DNA from: Paenibacillus durus
GTDB taxonomy: Bacteria > Bacillota > Bacilli > Paenibacillales > Paenibacillaceae
Assembly: GCF_000756615.1 (NCBI RefSeq)
Contig: NZ_CP009288.1
Coordinates: 4,464,001 to 4,528,000 of the forward strand
Direction: 5' to 3'
Length of the DNA stretch: 64,000 nucleotides
How positions within the stretch are numbered: the stretch's first letter is position 1; each line of letters starts with the position of its first letter. The notes beneath the pieces are model-generated. The model did no database searches and was not told the DNA's origin. It saw only the letters and a list, made by a program, of their open reading frames with translations. A program made the translations under genes and the position numbers. Positions 43,207 through 52,073 of the stretch are shown here, piece after piece.

Positions 43207-44090
43207 TAAGCCTCCACCTCCATCTTCTTGCTGAAATATACTTGGAGCAATGTAATAACCGCCACAATCAGGAACAGCACGAGCGCTTCAGCTTGGCCGA
43301 CGCCGTAATCCCGGGACAGAAACGCCTTCTGATATACATGCATTGAGACGAGTTCCGTGCTCTTGAACGGCCCGCCTTTCGTCAACGCAAGGTTGACATC
43401 ATAGACCATAAATCCGCGCTGCAAGGAAAGAAAAATGCACACGATAAACGAAGGAACCATAAGCGGAATGGTCATACGCGTCATTTTCAGCCATCCGTTC
43501 GCCCCGTCGATGCTTGCCGCCTCGAGGATATCCCCGGGTACTCCTGTCAGTCCGGCTACGTAGATAACCATCATATAGCCTGCATACTGCCATACCGCAA
43601 CAATGACGAGTGTCCAGAAGGCACGGTTCGGATCGGAAAGCCAGGAGGTGCTGAACAGGCCGATGCCCATTTTTTGACCCAAGAATACAAGCACATTGTT
43701 AAAAATGAACTGCCAGATAAAGCCGAGGACGATACCGCCCAGAAGGTTGGGAAGGAAGAAGCCGGCCCGGAAAAAGCTTTGCCCCTTCAGGCCCTTCGTC
43801 AGCAGATAGGCTAACAAAAATGCAAGCACATTGATGAACACGACCGTGAACAGCACGTACTTGAGCGTCAGGCCGAACGACTTCCAGAACTCCGCGTCTT
43901 TAAAGACCGACCCATAGTTTTGAAAACCTACCAAGGATTGTGTCGTGGATATTCCGTCCCAATTCGTAAACGTCAAGTAGATGCCGTACAAGAACGGAAC
44001 AATCATTACGGCGACAAACGCGAACAACGTCGGACCCGTGAACAGCAGTCTGAGCCGCAGGCGGCTCCACACCCCTTTATCCGTAACCAT
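43206..44090 (-). CDS. Sugar ABC transporter permease (MalF type)
   Basis: Integral membrane subunit of 294 residues with six or so helices. The EAA loop ILEASIDGANGWLKMTRMTI is near residues 187-206. The GTG/ATG region begins MVTDKGVWSRLRLRLLFTGP after GAGGG at 6 bases. The stop overlaps the start of the next permease by one base. Second gene of the operon headed by the binding protein at 45508. No ATPase gene is present, as with the importer at 3250. Confidence 0.92.
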   Translation of the reverse strand: MVTDKGVWSRLRLRLLFTGPTLFAFVAVMIVPFLYGIYLTFTNWDGISTTQSLVGFQNYGSVFKDAEFWKSFGLTLKYVLFTVVFINVLAFLLAYLLTKGLKGQSFFRAGFFLPNLLGGIVLGFIWQFIFNNVLVFLGQKMGIGLFSTSWLSDPNRAFWTLVIVAVWQYAGYMMVIYVAGLTGVPGDILEAASIDGANGWLKMTRMTIPLMVPSFIVCIFLSLQRGFMVYDVNLALTKGGPFKSTELVSMHVYQKAFLSRDYGVGQAEALVLFLIVAVITLLQVYFSKKMEVEA

Positions 44091-44176
44091 GCATATCCCT
44101 CTTCCTATTCCTATAAGATTGGCTTAGTAACGGCGGATAAGGGATAATCCCTTACCCACCGCTCTGAACAAGCCCG

Positions 44177-45508
44177 TTATTCTTTTACGTTAGTCCAGTA
44201 CTGCTCGACTTCTTTGGCGAGTGCCGCACGGTCGCTTTGCTTGGCGAGATACTTTTGCATGGAAGCGCCCACATTCGCCCAGTGGTCAGCCGGAAGATCG
44301 CTCATCGACTGCTCGGATTTGCCTCTTGCGATGTAATCCTGAATCGACTTGCCGAGTGGGTCGGCGGCCGGAAGCGTAATATTTTTAAATGCCGGAATAA
44401 TATTGGCCTTGTTCACCAGGAAATCCTGGCCTTGCTGCTCATACACGATCCAGTTGAGGAATTTCTTCGCTGCATCCTGCTGCTCCGATGTGGATTTCTC
44501 TTTGTCGATTACAATCCGTTTGGAGACGGCAGAGGAAATTTCCTGGTTGCCATAGTCGCCGGCGGTATTGCTGATTGGCACCGGCAGGAAGCCGTACTCT
44601 TTGTTAGCGGTATCAAAACTGCTGATTTGCGGCCAAGCCCAGTTGCCCATGAACCAAATGCCTACTTCGCCTTTGCCAAGAAGTTCAGGGCCGCGTTCAT
44701 AGGTCCCCGCCAGCGGCGAAGCCTGATCGATATTGTACTTCGTCATGACATCAAATGTGTCCATAAGACCGTTGAATACCTTGTTGCTTGCAAGATCGAC
44801 TTTGCTGGCCCGCAGATCATCGATAAAAGCGTTGACCTTGGTCATATCTTTATCCTGACCGGCGTAAGCCAAGGAAAAATAGTGGGCGCCTAGCGACCAG
44901 TCCATCGGAGATACGACCAGCGCTTTCTTTCCGCTTGCTTCGATTTGCTTAAACAGATTTTCCAGCGACGCGGTGGTGTTGATTGTGGACGGATCAAAGC
45001 TTCCGCCTACCGCCTTGTCCACGACCGCTTTGTTATAAATAAAGCCGTAGCCTTCAACAGCCAGAGGGAATGCATAATTTTTGCCGTCGATTGTAGTCAG
45101 ATCAAGGGCATGATCCACAGTGTCGGCATTCCATTTCTCACCACTCAGGTCAAGAATGCGGTCTTTGAATTTGGCTACATCCCCTGTATCCAGCATGATC
45201 ATGGTTGGAGGATTGCCGGAAGCATACAGAGTGGAAGCGCGTTCAAAAGGAGAGCCGCCATTAGGAACAGGCTGAATTTCCAAAGAGATCGTCGGGTTCG
45301 CTTCATGGAAAGCCTTTGCGGCCTCCTCAAGCTGTGGCTGAATCTCGCTCTTGGAGTTAAGCAGGGTTATTTTGATGCCGCCGTCTGAACTGCCGTTCTG
45401 CCCGCCGTTTGCGGACTCCGTATCGCCTCCCGAGCTGCTGCAAGCCGAGAGAATCAAAATTAGCGTCAGCGAGAGAATAAACCACTTCATCTTCTTTACA
45501 TGTTTCAT
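44177..45508 (-). CDS. Carbohydrate ABC transporter substrate-binding lipoprotein
   Basis: Family 1 binding protein of 443 residues with signal peptide MKHVKKMKWFILSLTLILIL and lipobox LSAC, followed by a Ser/Gly-rich tether and the two-lobe fold (EAAKAFHEANPTISLEIQPV, GEVGIWFMGNWAWPQI, ending EQYWTNVKE). The start at 45508 follows GGGGG by 9 bases. It heads an operon with two permeases, the last damaged. The promoter directly upstream carries LacI-type half-palindromes that resemble one in front of the nearby sugar kinase gene. Confidence 0.92.
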   Translation of the reverse strand: MKHVKKMKWFILSLTLILILSACSSSGGDTESANGGQNGSSDGGIKITLLNSKSEIQPQLEEAAKAFHEANPTISLEIQPVPNGGSPFERASTLYASGNPPTMIMLDTGDVAKFKDRILDLSGEKWNADTVDHALDLTTIDGKNYAFPLAVEGYGFIYNKAVVDKAVGGSFDPSTINTTASLENLFKQIEASGKKALVVSPMDWSLGAHYFSLAYAGQDKDMTKVNAFIDDLRASKVDLASNKVFNGLMDTFDVMTKYNIDQASPLAGTYERGPELLGKGEVGIWFMGNWAWPQISSFDTANKEYGFLPVPISNTAGDYGNQEISSAVSKRIVIDKEKSTSEQQDAAKKFLNWIVYEQQGQDFLVNKANIIPAFKNITLPAADPLGKSIQDYIARGKSEQSMSDLPADHWANVGASMQKYLAKQSDRAALAKEVEQYWTNVKE

Positions 45509-45554
45509 GGAAAAAAGCCCCCTAATTCCAATTTATAAACCGCTTACATTTCGG

Positions 45555-45594
45555 ATTATATGATAACCGATTAACATATATCAACCGGTTATCA
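45555..45594 (-). promoter_or_regulatory. Promoter with overlapping LacI-type operators for the importer
   Basis: TTGATA (45579-45584) is followed after 18 bases by TATAAT (45555-45560). The spacer contains TGATAACCGATTAACA (45561-45576), and the -35 overlaps TCAACCGGTTATCA (45581-45594); both centre on an AACCGGTT-like palindrome. The repressor is probably the LacI protein at 47159-48184. Confidence 0.75.
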
Positions 45595-45672
45595 TTACCT
45601 GAATTTAATTTTTTTAAGCGCTATCATTGATAAACTATGAGCAATCAGCCCCTAATTGAAAGATTTCGTGTA

Positions 45673-45789
45673 TTATTTAACAGCGTTTACTTGGATCTCC
45701 TGAAACTTCGCCACATACTTGACGGCCAGCTCGGTAATAAGATCAAAGCAGCTTTCTTTGGCCGGAGTGGTCAAAATTACCGCCGATCC
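45673..45789 (-). pseudogene. Possible 3' fragment of a degraded gene
   Basis: A 38-codon open stretch on the minus strand reads GSAVILTTPAKESCFDLITE and continues LAVKYVAKFQEIQVNAVK before TAA. It has the look of a genuine protein C-terminus. Upstream, a neighbouring frame reads KALLYRGRDRR into it. There is no start codon or ribosome site. I do not recognise the family. The rest of 45595-46128 is AT-rich, with one small hairpin GCTTTT/AAAAGC at 45920-45934. Confidence 0.3.
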
Positions 45790-46051
45790 CTACCGCGATA
45801 CAGCAGTGCTTTTAATTTTTTTATGGGTAAATTCTTTGGGTAAATTATTTTATTAATATTTAGTAATAAATGAACTAAAAATACAACGAAAATAATAATA
45901 ACAATTATTTTTGAGTCAATGCTTTTTAAAAAAGCTTCATACTCCATTGTTCAATTTCGTGTGATTTTCGTTGAAATATAAGGATTTCATAAGAATCACT
46001 TTTGTTTTTCCACAAAAGGTCCGTTAATTTCAGACTTGATGTTGTTGTACA

Positions 46052-46061
46052 AAACCGGTTT
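46052..46061 (+). promoter_or_regulatory. Operator-like palindrome before the sugar kinase gene
   Basis: AAACCGGTTT, the same core as in the importer promoter, lies 68 bases before the kinase start, between a possible TTGATG -35 and a weak TTTATG -10. Confidence 0.5.
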
Positions 46062-46128
46062 ATGTGCTACCTTCAAAACATAGCTTATCAATACAAGGGT
46101 CATTCCCTTTTTCTTAGGAGGAATCGCC

Positions 46129-47082
46129 ATGAGCAAACATCTGGACGTAGTCACTTTCGGAGAGCCGATGGCCATGTTTTACGCCAATGAGGAAGGACCG
46201 CTGGATGAAGTGATGTCTTTCTCCAAAGCTTTGGCCGGAGCGGAGAGCAATGTGGCCACTGGCTTGTCGCGTCTGGAGCATACGGTCGGCTATGTAACCA
46301 AGCTTGGCGAGGACAGCTTCGGATCTTTCATTTTCAAAGCGCTGAATAAAGAAGGCATCGATACCTCAAGCATCTCCTTCTCCCGCGAATTTCCAACCGG
46401 AATGTTAATCAAATCGAAGGTTGTTACCGGCGATCCCAAGGTGGAATATTATCGCAAACGTTCGGCTGCCTCCAAACTGGGACTTGCCGACTTTGATGCA
46501 TCCTACTTCGCCTCGGCGGGACATCTTCACGTCACCGGCATCTCCTCGGCGATCTCTCCTGAATGCCACGAGTTCTCCGTTCACGCTATGGAATTCATGA
46601 AGCAAAGCGGCAAGACCGTATCATTCGATCCCAACCTCCGCCCGGTCCTTTGGCCGGGCGCCAAGACGATGGCAGATACGATTAATAACCTCGCCATCCG
46701 CTGCGATTGGTTCATCCCCGGCCTTGGCGAAGGCCGGATTCTGACGGGGCTGGAGACGCCGGAGGAAATCGCGTCCTACTATTTGAATTTGGGCGTATCC
46801 CTGGTCGTTATCAAGCTGGGGCCGGAAGGCGCATATTACAAATCATCCGATTCGGAAGGCTATGTACAGGGATTCAAGGTCGATCAGGTAGTGGATACGG
46901 TAGGCGCAGGCGATGGCTTTGCCGTTGGAGTGATCAGCGCGCTGCTGGAGGAGCTTCCGCTAAAGGAAGCGGTGCGGCGCGGCAACGCTATCGGCGCTTT
47001 GGCAGTCATGTCGCCCGGCGATAGGGACGGACTGCCGACCCGCGAGCAGCTTGAGCGGTTTATCAGCCAAGGCACGAACTGA
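46129..47082 (+). CDS. PfkB family sugar kinase, 2-keto-3-deoxygluconate kinase-like
   Basis: Ribokinase-fold kinase of 317 residues. The N-terminus DVVTFGEPMAMFYANEEG is characteristic of KDG kinases. The sugar-site GAESNVATGLSRLE and the catalytic anion-hole motif DTVGAGDGFAVGVISALLEE (Asp about residue 257) are intact. The ATG follows AGGAGG by 7 bases. It diverges from the ABC importer and converges on a LacI gene; all three share AACCGGTT-type sites, so together they look like a sugar or sugar-acid uptake and phosphorylation unit. KDG specificity is a resemblance only; fructokinase is possible. Confidence 0.85.
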   Translation: MSKHLDVVTFGEPMAMFYANEEGPLDEVMSFSKALAGAESNVATGLSRLEHTVGYVTKLGEDSFGSFIFKALNKEGIDTSSISFSREFPTGMLIKSKVVTGDPKVEYYRKRSAASKLGLADFDASYFASAGHLHVTGISSAISPECHEFSVHAMEFMKQSGKTVSFDPNLRPVLWPGAKTMADTINNLAIRCDWFIPGLGEGRILTGLETPEEIASYYLNLGVSLVVIKLGPEGAYYKSSDSEGYVQGFKVDQVVDTVGAGDGFAVGVISALLEELPLKEAVRRGNAIGALAVMSPGDRDGLPTREQLERFISQGTN

Positions 47083-47158
47083 CAAAAGTACAGAACAGAA
47101 GGTCCAGAGGACATCTCCTAGCAGAAATAGCCGGGTGATGTCCTGATAGCAAACCGTT

Positions 47159-48184
47159 TTATCTAGAAATTGGCGCTTGTTGGACCGAGTTCCCCAGTTG
47201 AAGGGACGGAGTAAACCGGTAAGTAATCGGCACGCTGGAGCCCGTGTCTTCTATGCCGGAGAGGATGATTTTGGAAGCCTCCATCCCCATTTCATACGCG
47301 GGTTGACGGATCGTCGTAATCGCAGGATTATAGATCGTCGCGAACTCCGCATCGTCGATGCCGATAACCGATAAATCACGCGGGATAGATAAGGAATGTG
47401 TATTCGCAAATTTCAGTATTTCGGCGAGTGCAATATCGTTGGCTGCAAGCAGGGCGGTCGGAGGCTGCGGCAGAGACAGCAGTTGCTCAAGCGCCCCTGC
47501 CATGTCTTCCCTGGATGCGCTGCACACATAATCCTCCCTCCACGCCTGTCCCGCTTCCTCGACCGCCTTTCTGTAGCCGCTGATCCGTTCCTTGCGCGGT
47601 GTAATCGCATAACGGCCGACCGGCAGCGTCAGCAGCGCGATCCGTTCATGCCCATGCCTGATAAATTCTTTGAAGGCGGTCTTGACCGCCATTTCATTGT
47701 CAAGCAGCAGACTCTGAGTCGCGATGCCTTCCACGAGCCGGTCCAGGAATACCAGCGGATATTTATTTTCGAGCAAACGATGGTAGAGGGATGGATCGTC
47801 ACCTGTGGGAAAAATAATCAAACCGTCGACCTGCCGGGCCATCAGCGTTTCGATATATTTTACTTCCTTCTCCGGATTCTCGTCCGCGTTGCAGATAATC
47901 ACCTGATTGCCGCTGAGCTGAAGCTCATTCTCAATCGCCCGGATACATTGAATGGACAAAGTATAATTAATATCCCCCACGATGACGCCGACCGTGTTCG
48001 TCCGGTTCCGCTTCAGGCTTCGGGCCAGGCCGTTCGGCTGGTAATTCAGTTCGTCGATCACTTCAGCGATCCGCTTCCTCGTCGCCTCGCTCATATACTT
48101 ATAGCGCTTGTTCAAAAACTGCGATACCGTGCTTTTAGACACGCCCGCCTTTTGCGCCACATCTTCGATTGTCTGTTTTTTCAT
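47159..48184 (-). CDS. LacI family transcriptional repressor
   Basis: A 341-residue regulator with the N-terminal helix-turn-helix TIEDVAQKAGVSKSTVSQFL, hinge helix QPNGLARSLKRNRTNTVGVI and a periplasmic-binding-like effector domain (GDINYTLSIQCIRAIENELQ, ALLAANDIALAEILKFAN). It belongs near the KdgR/ribose-type LacI proteins. It converges on the PfkB kinase gene with 76 bases between stops. AACCGGTT-type palindromes lie before both the kinase and the importer, the probable targets. Confidence 0.9.
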   Translation of the reverse strand: MKKQTIEDVAQKAGVSKSTVSQFLNKRYKYMSEATRKRIAEVIDELNYQPNGLARSLKRNRTNTVGVIVGDINYTLSIQCIRAIENELQLSGNQVIICNADENPEKEVKYIETLMARQVDGLIIFPTGDDPSLYHRLLENKYPLVFLDRLVEGIATQSLLLDNEMAVKTAFKEFIRHGHERIALLTLPVGRYAITPRKERISGYRKAVEEAGQAWREDYVCSASREDMAGALEQLLSLPQPPTALLAANDIALAEILKFANTHSLSIPRDLSVIGIDDAEFATIYNPAITTIRQPAYEMGMEASKIILSGIEDTGSSVPITYRFTPSLQLGNSVQQAPISR

Positions 48185-48291
48185 CTTTTTCGCTCCATGC
48201 TTCTACTAAATAAATCATACTTTGTTAAAAAGTATAGCTGTTTTTTAGTAAATTTACTATAATGCCATTCTCCTATGCAACCGGGCTTGGC

Positions 48292-48541
48292 CGGGACGAT
48301 TCAAGGGTCACGAATGCCCGGGTCCGGGTCCAGCCTCAAGCTTGCGCCTAACCTGAATTCCCCTATGCCGTATCCGCATTTGGATCTCCCCTTGCTGATC
48401 GTACGATACACAAGCATGCCTCTGTCAATGAGGCGGGCCAAAACCTCGCCGCTTGGATGACCATACAGATTGTTAGCACCTACTGAGACTACTACGACGG
48501 AAGACTTCCAGTACTGCAGCCAACCTGCTCCGTTCGAGGTA
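48292..48541 (-). pseudogene. Duplicated 3' end of comEC, frameshifted
   Basis: About 250 bases match the 3' end of comEC and its downstream flank (58330-58581) in the same orientation, with roughly 94% identity in the coding part. The minus strand reads SNGAGWLQYWKSSVVVVSVG, then ANNLYGHPSGEVLARLIDRG, matching ComEC. A one-base deletion near 48409 then shifts the frame (YRTISKGRSK instead of YRTDQQGEIQ). Homology stops abruptly at 48541. It has no N-terminal part and is not a gene; it marks one edge of the island that ends inside comEC. Confidence 0.9.
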
Positions 48542-48919
48542 TACCCTGGCAAACTTAGGCTTCCAGATGTCTTGAAAATAAAGTATAGACGCTCATACCG
48601 CTAACGCGGCGCCATCAGTTATGAAACAACAGCAGCCATGGACGAAAAAATAAATCCTAGACTGCCGCTGCTTTATTGAAATATAGTTTCCCGTTAGTTC
48701 AGTCCCCCAACCTAGAACAGCCAACCTTTTACAAAAGTGTCTATCTTCCGGGTTACAGTTCATCCTGAACTTGAGAACTGTTCTTTTTTTGTGTTCTTGT
48801 TACACTATGATAATACAACCTTTTTTCATATCCTCATATTGTCTATAGTGTAGTCGCTTGCTCGATTTACACAAAAATCTGCTTTGAATATATTGAGCGG
48901 TTGTAACAAGTGTATGATT
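48542..48919. other. Intergenic stretch next to the comEC fragment
   Basis: No coding frame is supported. It contains a short TTTCCCGTTAGTTCAG motif near 48690 that resembles the intergenic repeats at 53.3 and 55.8 kb, and the hairpin listed at 48755-48789. Confidence 0.5.
48755..48789 (+). terminator. Plus-strand rho-independent terminator-like hairpin
   Basis: ACAGTTC pairs with GAACTGT around 13 bases, followed by TCTTTTTTT. No plus-strand gene lies directly upstream, so it may be a relic or block read-through into the DUF4179 gene from the opposite side. Confidence 0.55.
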
Positions 48920-50224
48920 TTATTTTTTGATATCTATAGGAATAGATATTGTCTTGTCGTAGGTTTTAATATAGTGAAATCCGTCCAGCAGCAGGCGTTC
49001 CGGTTCCTCCATTGTGTTAAAAGAATACGTCTGCTCCCACAGGATGTTACCGTTTTTCAGATCCCACGGACGTGACGAGGAAATTGATGATACGGGAATT
49101 ACGATACCACCAGCTTGAACGGATAAATCCTCCGTTTCCAATATTGTAAATTGTTTCCCGGCGATAACGATATCATAGCCTGTATCGGTTTTTGTGACGC
49201 TTCGAATCCATATCTTTTCATTGCCAATTTTGATGGATTGATCTGATGGTGAGGCTAGGGAGATGGGTTCTTCTACTTTCTGATATCCGGCGAAATTTTC
49301 GAGTACAATTTCAATGGTCTCCATCTTGTCTGTCGGAAGCACATCAAATTCAAGTTCAAATTCACCGAAACGATACGACCGCATTCCCAATGATTTTACT
49401 TCTGCTCCATTCACATAAAGCTTTGTTTTACCTGGAAATCTCGGGTATCCCTCATCATCCATTTCATAATGTCCCTTCACGATGGTTGAAGTTGGTGAAG
49501 CCGTAATGGAGTCATAGCGGACAGTCCCCTGATCGACAGGAACGGATTTTGAAATGTCCTCTTCAAGCATACTCTTCATCGCTTTATTCGCTTCAAACTT
49601 GAAGGAGATCGGATATGATGCCTGTTCCCCATTATCTAGACGCTCACTGAATGTAACGGTTAATGTTCTGGAGAATGGACTAACCGGCTCGAATTTATAT
49701 ACTCCCTCGTACTGGGTCTCGTCTTTGCTATTGCCACCACTTCCTTCTTTCGGATCTGAATCAGTCAAGAATCCTTGCATTTTACCCACACCGTAAAGAA
49801 ATAATCCATTGTCAGTAAATACGGAACCTGCGGGTCGATCAATGGTGTAATACATTAGCAATGCGTTATCGTCCGCAATAACCCCGTTAATGGTAATGAC
49901 AGTGCCGTCATCAAGCGTTTTGCTTTTGTTGACCGTTTGACCGTATCCTTGCTCCGCCACTTTTGAAAAGCTTAGAGACATCAGCTCGATTTTATTAAAC
50001 AACTTACCTCCGTAATAAGCAAATGCAGGATATTGATAAGTTCCGACAATCAGAAGGAGTGCTGCAGCTGATGATGCAACCCATGTCATCGCTCTATTCA
50101 TGTTTCTTTTCTTAGTGGGGACATGCTCAAGTGCATTTCGAAGTCTGCCCTCAAGTTCTGACGGAGCCTGTACGATATTCAAGGTCTGTTTGTGCTCCTG
50201 TAATCTCTCCTCGATCGTTTTCAT
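48920..50224 (-). CDS. DUF4179 domain protein, probable anti-sigma factor (second copy)
   Basis: Membrane protein of 434 residues with an N-terminal cytoplasmic helix region (1-46), one membrane segment (47-67, TWVASSAAALLLIVGTYQYP), the DUF4179 core (VITINGVIADDNALLMYYTI) and an extracytoplasmic beta-rich tail. The start at 50224 follows GGAGGTG by 6 bases; GTG at 50233 lies within that site. It overlaps the sigma gene by 74 bases. Same plan as the protein at 13246 but shorter and clearly diverged, so the two are paralogues, not recent duplicates. Confidence 0.85.
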   Translation of the reverse strand: MKTIEERLQEHKQTLNIVQAPSELEGRLRNALEHVPTKKRNMNRAMTWVASSAAALLLIVGTYQYPAFAYYGGKLFNKIELMSLSFSKVAEQGYGQTVNKSKTLDDGTVITINGVIADDNALLMYYTIDRPAGSVFTDNGLFLYGVGKMQGFLTDSDPKEGSGGNSKDETQYEGVYKFEPVSPFSRTLTVTFSERLDNGEQASYPISFKFEANKAMKSMLEEDISKSVPVDQGTVRYDSITASPTSTIVKGHYEMDDEGYPRFPGKTKLYVNGAEVKSLGMRSYRFGEFELEFDVLPTDKMETIEIVLENFAGYQKVEEPISLASPSDQSIKIGNEKIWIRSVTKTDTGYDIVIAGKQFTILETEDLSVQAGGIVIPVSSISSSRPWDLKNGNILWEQTYSFNTMEEPERLLLDGFHYIKTYDKTISIPIDIKK

Positions 50225-50753
50225 AACGATCACCTCCGATCATGGCTTTCAGTTTTTGTATGCCTTGCGAAATTCTTGATTTGATTGTGCCAACCGGTGC
50301 ATCGGTCATATCCGCAATCGTCTGATACGGAAGATCATGTACGTAACGAAGTTCAATCGCTTCCCGCTGCCGTGGATTCAGGTGAGAGAGCAGCACCTGT
50401 ATGTCCATCTCAGACTCCGTATAGCGATATGGATTATCGTCAGTTAATGCAGCAAGTGATGATTCTCGCTCGTCTCCCAGTGGAAGAAATCGTTCCTTTT
50501 TGCGGAGTATTGTTTTGCAACGATTGACGAGAATGGTTTTGCTCCAGCTGTAGAAGGCTTCGCCTTTTTGCAATTGATCCAGCTTTTCATAAAGCGTAAC
50601 AATCATGTCTTCCATTGCATCCATCGCGTCATGCTCATTTCTCATGTAGCTGTAGGCAAGACGATAATAAGCATCCTGTTCGGCTATGATTAGCTGTAAT
50701 AAAGCTTCCTTGTTGCCTTTTTGGGCTTGTTTGACAAGACGGCTTACATTCAT
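50151..50753 (-). CDS. ECF-type sigma factor (second DUF4179-linked copy)
   Basis: Sigma factor of 200 residues: region 2 from AYSYMRNEHDAMDAMEDMIV and YSWSKTILVNRCKTILRK, and region 4 from LNPRQREAIELRYVHDLPYQ with the helix IADMTDAPVGTIKSRISQGI. The C-terminal 25 residues (ENDRGEITGAQTDLEYRTGS) extend beyond the usual end and exist because of the 74-base overlap with the DUF4179 gene. The ATG at 50753 follows AAAGGGG. Operon of two. Confidence 0.9.
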   Translation of the reverse strand: MNVSRLVKQAQKGNKEALLQLIIAEQDAYYRLAYSYMRNEHDAMDAMEDMIVTLYEKLDQLQKGEAFYSWSKTILVNRCKTILRKKERFLPLGDERESSLAALTDDNPYRYTESEMDIQVLLSHLNPRQREAIELRYVHDLPYQTIADMTDAPVGTIKSRISQGIQKLKAMIGGDRYENDRGEITGAQTDLEYRTGSVRT

Positions 50754-50879
50754 GTTCTCACCCCTTTCATAGATAAGAGATCGCAGAGGTCATTAAAGTT
50801 CATTATGTACAAAAAAATCTCCACAACCAAGTCACAGGGAAGTTATCCTATCCCTAGGAGGTTGCGGAGGTATATGAAA

Positions 50880-51243
50880 TCAAACAATACTGTATCCAAA
50901 TCCAGAATGCATATCGAGATCAGCAATTTTCTTAAGTAAATCAGGCTCTAACGTAAAATTGCATTGTTTAACGTAATAAACCTCAACATCTAGATATATC
51001 TCCTCAATACCAGAATCTTTGATGCAAAGCTTTGAGGATAAAATAGTGTCTATAATCCATCTTAACCCAGCATAACCTGAATTTAATTGTGAATGGGACA
51101 TGATTTACCATTCAAGTTTCCTACCTTAGCGATATCTCCAGGTTCTGACTTCCTAGATAATCTCCAGCCAGTTTTTGTTGTAGCAATTCTGGTGAGAAGT
51201 TACCCCCACTCATTCTACAAGAGGTATCAATACGTATAGTCAT
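50880..51243 (-). pseudogene. DUF4279-like gene broken by two frameshifts
   Basis: From ATG at 51243, preceded by GGAGGG, the minus strand reads MTIRIDTSCRMSGGNFSPEL, LQQKLAGDYLG; then in another frame SEPGDIAKVGNLNGKSCP; then in a third SHSQLNSGYAGLRWIIDTIL to the stop at 50880. Joined, these give about 120 residues with the order of a DUF4279 protein (N-terminal SPEL..L block, SEPGDI loop, C-terminal LEPDLLKKIADLD helix). Such proteins are often small antitoxin or immunity-like proteins of unknown role. The last 73 residues alone form an open frame but lack a ribosome site. Confidence 0.65.
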
Positions 51244-51405
51244 ATTACCCTCCATCGAGGATTATTAACGGGAAATGAATATTTGGGTGCGGCAGAGCCG
51301 CTTGGTTAATAAGTCAGAGCCACGGTGTTAACGAAATAGAGCCACCTGTAACGATGTCCATCAGATTGGCTCGGAAGACGGTAGTGATAGGCCATAAACA
51401 ACAAA

Positions 51406-51426
51406 GCTGCCGCTTTATGCGGCAGC
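51406..51426 (-). terminator. Terminator of the merR operon
   Basis: GCTGCCGC pairs perfectly with GCGGCAGC (5-base loop). On the minus strand TTTGTTGTTT follows, 34 bases past the last gene. Confidence 0.75.
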
Positions 51427-51459
51427 CCAATACACTTTCTTGAATTGAAGGGAGAAGCG

Positions 51460-52050
51460 TTAATCTTTTTTCGCTGGATGGTACGTCAATTCTACGGCGC
51501 CTGAATGTATAGTCTTGGTATAGACATGCTTAAGTGACATCGTTTCGATGTCATCTTTAAACAGACGCTTCCCTTTCCCCCGTACAACCGGAAAGACCAT
51601 GATCCGAAACTCGTCGACGAGGTCGAGCTGCATCAGCGTCCTAACCAGCTCGCCGCTGCCAAGCACCAAAATGTTTCGTCCGGGTTGCTCTTTAAGCTTC
51701 AGAACTTCTTCTTTGAGATCCCCCTGGATGAGGGATGCGTTCCATTCCATCTGCTCCGGCGTTTTCGTCCGGGAGGCGACATATTTGGGATAGCTGTTCA
51801 TTCGGTCGGCGAAGCCTTCGGGAATCGTAAAATCGCGAATTTGATTAACGACCGTATTCGTTTCACTCATTTTGGGCCACGCCGCGGCGAAGCCTTCGTA
51901 AGTGACCCGGCCGAGCAGAAGAGCGTCGCACGTCTGAAGTTCCTCGAACTTGTGTTGGTTTTGTTCTTCCGTATTGAAAGGAACCGTCCAAACCGGATCT
52001 TCCATGACGCCATCCAGCGTCACGAATTCGGATACGATCACTTTTCTCAT
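51460..52050 (-). CDS. Dihydrofolate reductase family protein (RibD C-terminal-like)
   Basis: Oxidoreductase-fold protein of 196 residues beginning MRKVIVSEFVTLDGVMEDPV, the usual N-terminus of YyaP/YwjB-type DHFR-like proteins. LLGRVTYEGFAAAWP, the NADPH loop ILVLGSGELVRTLMQLDLVD and FPVVRGKGKRLF follow. The true substrate of this family is unknown. The start at 52050 matches homologue N-termini; an in-frame ATG at 52065 is possible. It begins 23 bases after the SRPBCC gene and is the last gene of the merR operon. Confidence 0.85.
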   Translation of the reverse strand: MRKVIVSEFVTLDGVMEDPVWTVPFNTEEQNQHKFEELQTCDALLLGRVTYEGFAAAWPKMSETNTVVNQIRDFTIPEGFADRMNSYPKYVASRTKTPEQMEWNASLIQGDLKEEVLKLKEQPGRNILVLGSGELVRTLMQLDLVDEFRIMVFPVVRGKGKRLFKDDIETMSLKHVYTKTIHSGAVELTYHPAKKD

Positions 52051-52073
52051 TTCTCCAACCCCCATTTCCTCGT

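Noticed and set aside
45637..45843. 68-codon plus-strand frame in the importer-kinase gap
   Set aside because: No ribosome site and no plausible protein features; the opposite strand looks more protein-like.
48301..48552. Treating the comEC-like frame as a small expressed gene
   Set aside because: It starts inside the metallo-hydrolase domain, lacks the active-site histidines and is frameshifted before its end.
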